Source: Corallococcus sp. CA053C
Lineage (GTDB): Bacteria > Myxococcota > Myxococcia > Myxococcales > Myxococcaceae
Length of the DNA stretch: 61,199 nt
Reading direction: 5' to 3'
NCBI RefSeq assembly: GCF_003611675.1
Contig: NZ_RAWA01000011.1
Coordinates: forward strand, 1-61,199
In this document: positions 8,366-15,453 of the stretch, piece after piece
Layout: each line of letters begins with the position of its first letter
How positions within the stretch are numbered: the first letter of the stretch is position 1
Position numbers and translations under genes: made by a program
The notes under the pieces: model-generated
What the model was told of the DNA's origin: nothing
What the model saw: the letters and a program-made list of their open reading frames with translations, nothing else
Databases searched by the model: none

Positions 8366-10012
8366 ATGGATTGCGACTGGCTCATCATCGGCTCGGGGTT
8401 TGGCGGCAGCGTCAGCGCGTTGCGGCTCGTCGAGAAGGGCTATCGCGTCGTGATGCTGGAGAAGGGCCGGCGCCTCCAGGGCCCGGACTTCCCCAAGTCG
8501 AACTGGGACCTGAAGCGCTGGCTGTGGATGCCGCAGCTCGGGTGGCGCGGCCTGTTCAAGATGACGTTCCTCCGCCACGTCACCGTGCTGTCCGGCGTCG
8601 GCGTGGGCGGCGGCTCGCTCGTCTACGCCAACACGCTGCCCATCCCGAAGGACGACTTCTTCGACGCCTCCTCCTGGGGCCACCTGGCGCCGTGGAAGCA
8701 GGAACTGGCGCCGCACTACGCGACGGCGCGCCGCATGCTGGGCGCCACCGTCAACCCGCTCAGCACCTTCCCGGATCAGGTGCTCAAGCAGGTGGGCGAC
8801 GACCTGGGCCGCACCGACTTCCAGCCCACCACCGTGGCCGTCTACTTCGGCGAGCCCGGCGTCACGGTGAAGGACCCCTACTTCAACGGCGAGGGCCCGG
8901 AGCGCACCGGCTGCATCGCGTGCGGTGGCTGCATGCTGGGCTGCCGTCACGGTGCGAAGAACACGCTCGACAAGAACTACCTCTACTTCGCGCAGAAGCG
9001 CGGCCTCACCCTCCACGCCGACACCGAGGTGACGTGGGTGCGCCCCCTGCCCGGCGGCGACGGCTACGAGGTCACCGCGAAGGAAGGCACGGGCTTCTTC
9101 AAGAAGACGCGCCGCTTCACCGCGAAGCACGTCATCTTCGCCGGCGGCGTGCTGGGCACCATGGACCTCCTGCTCAAGCTCAAGGACCGGCCGGACGGAC
9201 TGCCCAGGCTCTCCCCGCGCGTGGGCGACGGCGTGCGCACCAACTCCGAGGCCCTCATCGGCATCGTCAGCGGCAAGAGCCGCAAGGACCAGGACCTGTC
9301 CAAGGGCATCGCCATCGGGTCCATCCTCCACACCGACGCGCACTCGCACCTGGAGCCCGTGCGCTACCCGGCGGGCTCCGGCTTCTTCCGCCTGCTGATG
9401 GCGCCCCACGTCCCCGGCGCCACCGCGTGGTCGCGCATGGCGCGCCTCGTGGGCCTGCTCGCGCGGCGCCCGTTGCGCTTCCTCCAGGCGTGGTTTGTCC
9501 CGGACTTCGCGCGCCGCACGATGATCCTCCTCTACATGCGCACCATGGAGGGCCACCTGCGTATGAAGCGCGGCCGGGCGCTCACCACCGGCTTCCGCAC
9601 CGGCCTCACCACCGGCCTGCAGAAGGGCTCCGCGCCCACCGCCAACATGCCGGAGGCCTTCGACCTGGCGAAGCGCGTGGCCGACAAACTGGACGGCTAT
9701 CCCATGACGATGGTCAGCGAGACGCTCATGGGCATCCCCACCACCGCGCACATCCTGGGCGGCGCGTGCATGGGCGACTCGCCGGAGACGGGCGCCATCG
9801 ACGCGCGCCACCGCCTGTATGGCTATGACGGGCTCTACGTGGTGGACGGCTCGGCCATCTCCGCCAACCCGGGCGTCAATCCCTCTCTCACCATCACCGC
9901 CCTCGCCGAACGCGCGATGACCTTCATCCCCGCCGCGCGCGAGCTGCCCCGGGGCGACACCGACGCCACGCTCGACGCGCCGCGCTCCCAGCCCCTCGCC
10001 GCGCTGTCCTGA
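8366..10012 (+). CDS. GMC-family FAD oxidoreductase (cholesterol-oxidase-like)
   Basis: A 548-residue flavoenzyme. The N-terminus has the Rossmann dinucleotide motif IIGSGFGGSVSALRL with its Glu at the end of strand 2 (MLEKG). A second glycine-rich block, SGVGVGGGSLVYAN, is typical of GMC/cholesterol-oxidase FAD sites. Mid-protein, CIACGGCMLGCRHGAKN gives a four-Cys cluster seen in one GMC subgroup, perhaps structural or Fe-S. The C-terminal substrate/FAD region ends with VDGSAISANPGVNPSLTI, the usual GMC terminal signature. ATG 8366 is placed right before the Rossmann fold; the frame is open much further upstream but that part is non-coding in character. The alcohol or sterol substrate is unknown. 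Confidence 0.88.
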   Translation: MDCDWLIIGSGFGGSVSALRLVEKGYRVVMLEKGRRLQGPDFPKSNWDLKRWLWMPQLGWRGLFKMTFLRHVTVLSGVGVGGGSLVYANTLPIPKDDFFDASSWGHLAPWKQELAPHYATARRMLGATVNPLSTFPDQVLKQVGDDLGRTDFQPTTVAVYFGEPGVTVKDPYFNGEGPERTGCIACGGCMLGCRHGAKNTLDKNYLYFAQKRGLTLHADTEVTWVRPLPGGDGYEVTAKEGTGFFKKTRRFTAKHVIFAGGVLGTMDLLLKLKDRPDGLPRLSPRVGDGVRTNSEALIGIVSGKSRKDQDLSKGIAIGSILHTDAHSHLEPVRYPAGSGFFRLLMAPHVPGATAWSRMARLVGLLARRPLRFLQAWFVPDFARRTMILLYMRTMEGHLRMKRGRALTTGFRTGLTTGLQKGSAPTANMPEAFDLAKRVADKLDGYPMTMVSETLMGIPTTAHILGGACMGDSPETGAIDARHRLYGYDGLYVVDGSAISANPGVNPSLTITALAERAMTFIPAARELPRGDTDATLDAPRSQPLAALS

Positions 10013-10041
10013 AGTCGCCCTCCAGTGTCGCAGGGTGAGCA

Positions 10042-10063
10042 CGGGCCTCGTACCGGAGGCCCG
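10042..10063 (+). terminator. Possible terminator hairpin after GMC gene
   Basis: CGGGCCTC and GAGGCCCG form a perfect 8-bp GC-rich stem with a 6-nt loop, 29 bp after the GMC stop codon. No T-tract follows, so intrinsic termination is uncertain. Confidence 0.35.
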
Positions 10064-10215
10064 GTCGCCGTTGGTGCCTTGCTCACAGGGGCGGGGGGCC
10101 GCCTGGATTTCGCTCGGATTGCGCTGGGAATCACCGGCCCGGGTGGGGACTGGCAGTGTTCACGCGCGGTCAATCCTCGTGCCCTGAAGCAGCATGGTAG
10201 GTCCTGAGAATCACG

Positions 10216-10221
10216 TATAAT
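10216..10221 (+). promoter_or_regulatory. Candidate -10 element upstream of sensor kinase
   Basis: A perfect TATAAT lies in a short AT-rich patch (to about 10232), 51 bp before the kinase start. No good -35 hexamer is found at 16-18 bp, so the call is weak. Confidence 0.3.
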
Positions 10222-10272
10222 CCATTTTTACAGGATCAATCGCTTCCGCCATCATCGCGGCCGGGTGAAGAG

Positions 10273-11721
10273 ATGGCTTTGTCCACGTCAGCCAATTCCT
10301 CGCATGCAGTGGGGCCTGCTCCCCAGCGGCTGGAAGCGCGGGCGGCGGCGCTCGTGGCCCTGCACCTGCGCGAAGCGCGCGGCCGGGTGGATGCGCTGTT
10401 CACCTGGCTGATGGTGGGGCAGTGGGCCCTCGCCATCCTCGTGGCGGTGTTCGTCTCGCCGGCCGCATGGCAGGGCCGGGCGCACGCGCCCTTCCTGGAG
10501 ACCGCGGTGCTGCTGGGCGCGGCGCTGAGCCTGTTCCCGGTGATGCTCACGCTGCTCCGCCCGGGGGAGGCCGGCACGCGGCACGGGGTGGCGGTGAGCC
10601 AGCTGCTCTGGTCCGCGCTCTTCATCCACCTGACGGGCGGGCGCCTCTCCACGCACTTCCACCTCTTCGGCTCGCTGGCGCTGCTGGCCTTCTACCGCGA
10701 CCCGAAGGTGCTCCTCACCGCTGTTGGCACCGTGCTCGTGGACCACGGCGTGCGGGGCGCGCTGTGGCCGGAGTCCCTCTTCGGAGAGCCTCATCCGGAG
10801 GCCTGGCGCTTCCTGGAGCACGGCTTCTGGGTGGCCGTCATCGCCGGGGTGCTGGCCGTCGCGTCGCGGGACGCCCTGCGGGAGCTGCGTGAGAAGGCCC
10901 GCCGCCAGGCCCTGTCGGAGCACACCGGCGAGTGGGAGCTGGCGCTGCGCACGGGCCAGCTCGATGCCGCGGTGCGGGAGGTGTATGCCTTTCGCGACCA
11001 CATCGGCCGGCAGGAGCGGCTGGTGTCCCTGGGACAGCTCACCGCCAGCGTCAGCCACGAGCTGCGCAACCCGTTGGCGGCCGCTCGCACCGCGCACGCC
11101 TTCATCCTGCGCCGCCTGCGCAAGGACGGGGACCGCGGACTGGATCCGCGCATCCCGCGCTTCCTGGACATCATCGACCGGGAGCTCCAGGCGTGCTCGG
11201 TCATCGTCACCCAACTGCTGGACTACGCGAAGGGCCGTCCGCCCCGAGTCAGGCCGTGTCCGCTCCGGCCCCTGGTGGAGGAAGCCATCAGCGTGGTGCC
11301 CCTGCGCGAGGGCGTGCGCGTGCACAACCAGGTGCATGAAGGGCTGCCGGTGCCGCACCTGGACCGCGAGCAGTTCCGGCAGGTGCTGGTCAACCTCATC
11401 CAGAACGCGGTGGAGGCCATTCCTCCGGAGCGCGTGGGCGAGGTGTGTGTGCACGCCGAAGCCCGGGACGGCGGCGGCTGGAGCCTGCGCGTGACGGACG
11501 ACGGGCCCGGCATCCCCGCGCCGATGCTGGAGCGCATCTTCGAACCGATGTTCACCACCAAGTTGCACGGCACCGGGCTGGGGCTCGCCATCGTGAAGCG
11601 CCTGGTGCAGGGCCACGGCGCCCGCATCCAGGCGGAGAGCGACTTCGGCCGGGGCTCCCGTTTCACCGTCCACTTTCCCGACGACCCTACGCCGGAGCAC
11701 GCGGTGCCGGCACATCCCTAG
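10273..11721 (+). CDS. Membrane-bound sensor histidine kinase
   Basis: A 482-residue kinase. Residues from about 45 to 205 contain roughly six hydrophobic helices, with a THFHLFGSLALLAFYRD segment between them, a His-rich motif I associate with a recurring myxobacterial membrane sensor. A helical linker leads to the HisKA domain with phospho-acceptor H262 in SVSHELRNPL. The HATPase domain follows with N-box NLIQNAVEAI, G1 DDGPGIP and G2 GTGLGLAIVKRL. No receiver is fused and no partner regulator lies immediately downstream, so it is an orphan in this window. The signal is unknown. Confidence 0.9.
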   Translation: MALSTSANSSHAVGPAPQRLEARAAALVALHLREARGRVDALFTWLMVGQWALAILVAVFVSPAAWQGRAHAPFLETAVLLGAALSLFPVMLTLLRPGEAGTRHGVAVSQLLWSALFIHLTGGRLSTHFHLFGSLALLAFYRDPKVLLTAVGTVLVDHGVRGALWPESLFGEPHPEAWRFLEHGFWVAVIAGVLAVASRDALRELREKARRQALSEHTGEWELALRTGQLDAAVREVYAFRDHIGRQERLVSLGQLTASVSHELRNPLAAARTAHAFILRRLRKDGDRGLDPRIPRFLDIIDRELQACSVIVTQLLDYAKGRPPRVRPCPLRPLVEEAISVVPLREGVRVHNQVHEGLPVPHLDREQFRQVLVNLIQNAVEAIPPERVGEVCVHAEARDGGGWSLRVTDDGPGIPAPMLERIFEPMFTTKLHGTGLGLAIVKRLVQGHGARIQAESDFGRGSRFTVHFPDDPTPEHAVPAHP

Positions 11722-11785
11722 CGTCCGCACCCGGTTGGCTTCAAGCTGTGCGCTGTGGGCAGGCCCACGTGGTCATGGAGGTCGC

Positions 11786-12454
11786 ATGCAGGCGGAGGTG
11801 AAGCCATCGAAGGAGGCCCGTCTGGTCGAGGCGGACTGGGTGGTCCGGCGCATGGCGGCCACGGAGCACGACACCGCGCGGGGCATGTTCTTCCTGGGCG
11901 TGCTGGAGTCGGTGCGCGTCGGCATGGGCGAAGAGGCGGTGGCCGCCTGCCGGGCCGCCACGGAGGGGAAGCGGTTCGTGGGCTTCTTCAACTACCCCGT
12001 GTCGACCTTCCTGCAGCTGGTGCAGGTGGCGGCGCGCGTGCTGGCGCCCCGGTGGGGTGGGGTGGACGAAGCGCTGCGGCAGATGGGCATGCAGGGCACC
12101 CGGGGCTTCCTGGAGTCCGCGGTGGGCCGCACCTTCCTGCTGCTGGCCCTGGGGGACACGCACAAGCTCGTGTCCAGCCTGCCCTCCGGCTACCGGCTCG
12201 CGGTGAGCTACGGGGACCGGTCCGTGGAGTGGAAGGGGCCGCGCGAGGCCGTGTTCGTCATGCGGCGCGACTTCATGCCGCCGCCGTACCACGAGGGCGT
12301 GCTGCGCGAGGTGATGACCATGGTGGGCGCGAGGAACCCGCGCATCGTCGGCCGCAAGCTGAGCCTGCTCGACACCGAGTACCACATCACCTGGGACGCG
12401 CCCGCCGACGTGCTGGCCGGGAACCCGAACGTGCGGCGCGGGGTGGTGCAGTAG
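11786..12454 (+). CDS. TIGR02265/DUF2378 family protein
   Basis: A 222-residue protein of a paralogous family largely restricted to myxobacteria. Visible hallmarks are the helical N-terminal half with ARGMFFLGVLESVR and YPVSTFLQLVQVAA, and the LGDTHKLVSSLPSGYRLAVSYG stretch leading into a beta-rich C-terminal half. No catalytic motif, signal peptide or transmembrane helix is evident, and the molecular function of the family is unknown to me. ATG 11786 gives the usual length; the frame also has an ATG at 11735. It lies 64 bp after the sensor kinase stop on the same strand. Confidence 0.82.
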   Translation: MQAEVKPSKEARLVEADWVVRRMAATEHDTARGMFFLGVLESVRVGMGEEAVAACRAATEGKRFVGFFNYPVSTFLQLVQVAARVLAPRWGGVDEALRQMGMQGTRGFLESAVGRTFLLLALGDTHKLVSSLPSGYRLAVSYGDRSVEWKGPREAVFVMRRDFMPPPYHEGVLREVMTMVGARNPRIVGRKLSLLDTEYHITWDAPADVLAGNPNVRRGVVQ

Positions 12455-12566
12455 GCCTCTGCGCGAGCGAGGCCAGCGAGGCAGGGCAGGGCGCGGCGGG
12501 AACTTGCGCGGCCGGGGCGCCGGAGCACGATGGTGGCGCCCCTTCTTCCGGCGAGCGTGAGGCCCC

Positions 12567-14018
12567 GTGGTGAGCAGCGAGAGTCAGGAGCGGACGGAGC
12601 GCTGGCGGCGGCTCCTGTCGAACACGCGCATCGGTTCGGAGCCCCGTCCGGAGCTGGCCGCGTCCTCCGCGACGCCGGACGCGACGCGCCGGCTCATGGA
12701 TGAGCGCACCGCGTACGACCGGGACTACGACCGCATCGTCTTCTCCAGCGAGTTCCGCTGCCTGCACGACAAGACGCAGGTGTTCCCCCTGTCGACGAGC
12801 GACTACACGCGCACGCGCCTCACCCACAGCATCGAGGCGTCGTGCGTGGGGCGCTCCCTGGGACAGCAGGCCGGGCTGGGGCTGCGCGAGCAGGGCGTGG
12901 ACCTGGAGCCCGCGCGCATGGGCACCATCGTGGCGGCGGCGTGCCTGGCGCACGACATCGGCAACCCGCCCTTCGGCCACTCGGGCGAGGCCGCCATCCA
13001 GCACTGGGTGGAGCAGCGCCTGCCGCCCCCGGGGACGGGGAGCGGAAGCCCGTTCCAGACGGAGGCCGAGTGGAAGGACCTGCGCGACTTCGAGGGCAAC
13101 GCGCAGGGCTTCCGCATCCTCAACCGCCTCCAGTCGCGCGAGCGCCGGGGCGGGCTGCGCTACACGGCCGCCACGCTGGGCGCGATGAGCAAGTACCCGC
13201 GCCCGTCCGTGCTCCCCGGCTCGCGCGAGCCGGCGAAGGGCATCGTGTCGGAGAAGAAGTTTGGTTATTTCCAGGACGACCGGGAGCTGGCGGAGCTGGC
13301 CTACCGGGAGCTGGGGTTGCGCGAGCGCGAGCCCGGCGTCTTCTGCCGCCACCCGCTGGCCTTCCTCGTCGAGGCGGCGGACGACATCTGCTACGCCGTC
13401 ATCGACCTGGAGGACTCCGCGAAGCTGGGCCTGCTCCCCATGCAGCAGGCGTGTGAGCTGCTGGAGTCGCTGCTCCCGAAAGCCCCGCGCTCCCGGCCCT
13501 CGCGCCACCTGGAGACCCGCATGGCGCAGGCGCGCGCGATGGCCATCGGGGAGCTCATCCCCGCGTGTGTCGAGGCCTTCCTGGAGCATGCGGCCGCGCT
13601 GGAGGCCGGCACGCTGGAGACGTCGCTCAAGTCGCTGCGCCCCCAGGTGAAGCAGAAGCTGGGCGCCATCACGGACCTCACGCGCAGGTACGGCTACGAG
13701 AGCGAGCGCGTGCTCCAGATTGAAAGCGCGGGCTTCAAGACGCTGGGCGGGTTGCTGGAGATGTTCGCCTGCGCGGTGGTGGCGGAGGCGCCGAACCGCG
13801 AGGAGAAGAAGCTGCGGCAGCTGATGCCAATGGAGTGCTTCCAGCGTCCGGAGTTCGCGGCCGCGGACGACGAGGCGCCGCCGGAGCGCGACGAGGCCAT
13901 CCGCCGCCTGAGCCCCTACCAGCGCCTGCTGTGCGTGACGGACTACATCTCCGGCCTGTCGGACAGCCGCGCGGTGGAGCTCTTCCAGCGCCTGTCCGGC
14001 ATCAAGCTGCCCACCTAG
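12567..14018 (+). CDS. dgt: Deoxyguanosinetriphosphate triphosphohydrolase (dGTPase)
   Basis: A 483-residue HD-domain enzyme hydrolysing dGTP (or other dNTPs) to the nucleoside and triphosphate. The metal ligands appear as RLTHSIEAS (His) and LAHDIGNPPFGHSGE (His-Asp plus the second His). The N-terminal RDYDRIVFSSEFRCLHDKTQVFP matches the family's opening block. The C-terminal helical part contains LTRRYGYESERV and SDSRAVELFQ. The start is GTG 12567 or the adjacent GTG 12570; no ATG is suitably placed. Myxobacterial dGTPases can act in DNA repair or dNTP balance. Confidence 0.92.
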   Translation: MVSSESQERTERWRRLLSNTRIGSEPRPELAASSATPDATRRLMDERTAYDRDYDRIVFSSEFRCLHDKTQVFPLSTSDYTRTRLTHSIEASCVGRSLGQQAGLGLREQGVDLEPARMGTIVAAACLAHDIGNPPFGHSGEAAIQHWVEQRLPPPGTGSGSPFQTEAEWKDLRDFEGNAQGFRILNRLQSRERRGGLRYTAATLGAMSKYPRPSVLPGSREPAKGIVSEKKFGYFQDDRELAELAYRELGLREREPGVFCRHPLAFLVEAADDICYAVIDLEDSAKLGLLPMQQACELLESLLPKAPRSRPSRHLETRMAQARAMAIGELIPACVEAFLEHAAALEAGTLETSLKSLRPQVKQKLGAITDLTRRYGYESERVLQIESAGFKTLGGLLEMFACAVVAEAPNREEKKLRQLMPMECFQRPEFAAADDEAPPERDEAIRRLSPYQRLLCVTDYISGLSDSRAVELFQRLSGIKLPT

Positions 14019-14098
14019 TTCCGGCCGGCCCGTCGGTTCCCCACCGGCCGGCCACCCGGAACGTGCGAGCCCGGCCTCCGGGCGCTAGGCTTTCCCTC

Positions 14099-14773
14099 AT
14101 GTGTGGCCGAGTCACCGTCCGGACCTCCCCCGCGCAGCTCGTCGCCGAGCTGGAGCTCGCGGGCGCGCGCGCGACGCTGGAGCGCGAGCGCTTCAACCTG
14201 TGTCCCACGCAGCTCTTGCCCGTGGTGCCCAACGACGGCGAGCGGCTGCTGGACGTGTTCCGCTGGGGGCTCATCCCCTCGTGGGCGAAGGACGCGTCCA
14301 TTGGCAACAAGCTGATCAACGCGCGCGGCGAGACGGTGGCGGAGAAGCCCAGCTTCCGCTCGGCGCTGAAGCGGCGCCGGTGCCTCGTGGTGGTGGACGG
14401 CTGGTACGAGTGGAAGCAGTCCACGAAGCCCAAGACGCCCTACCTGTTCCACCACCGCGACGGGAAGCCGCTGGCGCTGGCGGGGCTCTGGGAGGAGTGG
14501 ACGGCGCCGGACACCGGTGAAGTCCTGCGCACCTGCACCATCATCACCACCGGCCCCAACGCGCTGATGGCGCCCATCCACGACCGGATGCCCGTCATCC
14601 TCTCGCCGGAGGCCCAGGCCGTGTGGCTGCGCCCGGAGCCGCAGGAGGCCTCGGTCCTCCTGCCGCTGCTCGTCCCGGCGTCGGACGCGGCGCTGGAGCA
14701 CTACGAAGTGGCGCGGGTGGTGAACTCCCCCGCCAACGACGGGCCGGAGTGCGTGGCCCGCCTCGCGGCCTGA
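14099..14773 (+). CDS. SRAP protein (YedK/HMCES), abasic-site crosslinking
   Basis: A 224-residue SOS-response-associated peptidase domain. Cys2 immediately follows the initiator Met (MCGRVT), as required for thiazolidine crosslinking to abasic sites in single-stranded DNA. The other conserved residues are visible: Asn in KLINARGET, Glu in DGWYEW, and His in PIHDRMPVIL. The start at ATG 14099 is fixed by Cys2. It follows dgt by 80 bp on the same strand, so the two DNA/dNTP maintenance genes may be co-expressed. No LexA-like operator was identified by eye. Confidence 0.93.
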   Translation: MCGRVTVRTSPAQLVAELELAGARATLERERFNLCPTQLLPVVPNDGERLLDVFRWGLIPSWAKDASIGNKLINARGETVAEKPSFRSALKRRRCLVVVDGWYEWKQSTKPKTPYLFHHRDGKPLALAGLWEEWTAPDTGEVLRTCTIITTGPNALMAPIHDRMPVILSPEAQAVWLRPEPQEASVLLPLLVPASDAALEHYEVARVVNSPANDGPECVARLAA

Positions 14774-14798
14774 GTCGCTGTCGACAATCTCCGGTGTT

Positions 14799-15191
14799 TC
14801 AACTGGAATTCTTGTCTTCATTGGAGGGCGGGCAGTACGGTGCTACCGCCTCCAGCAGGACGTCCATGTGCAGGGGTTTGAGCAGGAGCCCCACGGTGCC
14901 TGCCATCTGCTGCGTGGGGAAGCTGGCGGTGACGACGAAGACGGGGAGCCCGCAGAGGGTCGCGTCGTCGTGCAGCCGCTGGAGGAAGCCGTAGCCGTCC
15001 AGCACCGGCATCATCAGGTCCAGCAGGACGATGCAGGGCTTGCGACAGGAGGCGAGGGCCAGCAACCCCTCCTCGCCATTGGACGCCGTCAGGACGGAAT
15101 AGCCTTCCAGCTCCAGATAGCGGGCCAGCACTTCCAACTCCGGTTCGTCATCGACGATGAGAATGAGGGGGGCCGCGTTCGTGTGTGACAC
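14799..15191 (-). CDS. Stand-alone response regulator receiver
   Basis: A 130-residue single REC domain with no output domain. The acidic pair is in LIVDDEPE (D14, D15), the phospho-acceptor is D58 in LLDLMMP, the switch Thr is in VVTASF, and the conserved Lys is in LLLKP. It is divergent from the hybrid kinase across a 262-bp spacer, so the kinase or its Hpt domain is an obvious candidate donor. The target must be another protein. CheY-like or sporulation Spo0F-like relay roles are both possible. Confidence 0.92.
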   Translation of the reverse strand: MSHTNAAPLILIVDDEPELEVLARYLELEGYSVLTASNGEEGLLALASCRKPCIVLLDLMMPVLDGYGFLQRLHDDATLCGLPVFVVTASFPTQQMAGTVGLLLKPLHMDVLLEAVAPYCPPSNEDKNSS

Positions 15192-15453
15192 GACTCTCTC
15201 TTCCGTGGGGTCCGGGGAAAGCTAGGTCGCCCCACCGCCGCACCGCCCAGGGCTGGCTTCTGATTCCGGGCCGGCGGCCCGGTGGAGGGACGACACGGGC
15301 GGGGGTTGTCCGCCAGGCTGCCCCCTAACCCCCTGATCCACCGTGTCCCCGGGGGACTGGGGCGGACCGGCGCCTGCCCACCTCCATGGTTTTCATGGAT
15401 GGCGTGGAACTGGCGCCTCGACTGACCTACAGTTCTTGGACGGAGGGGGAAGG
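15192..15453. promoter_or_regulatory. Divergent intergenic region, receiver/hybrid kinase
   Basis: A 262-bp region between divergent starts. It must carry the receiver promoter (leftward) and the kinase promoter (rightward). I see no convincing -35/-10 pair. Immediately before the kinase start is a strong purine-rich ribosome-binding site (GGAGGGGGAAGG) next to TTG 15454. Confidence 0.4.
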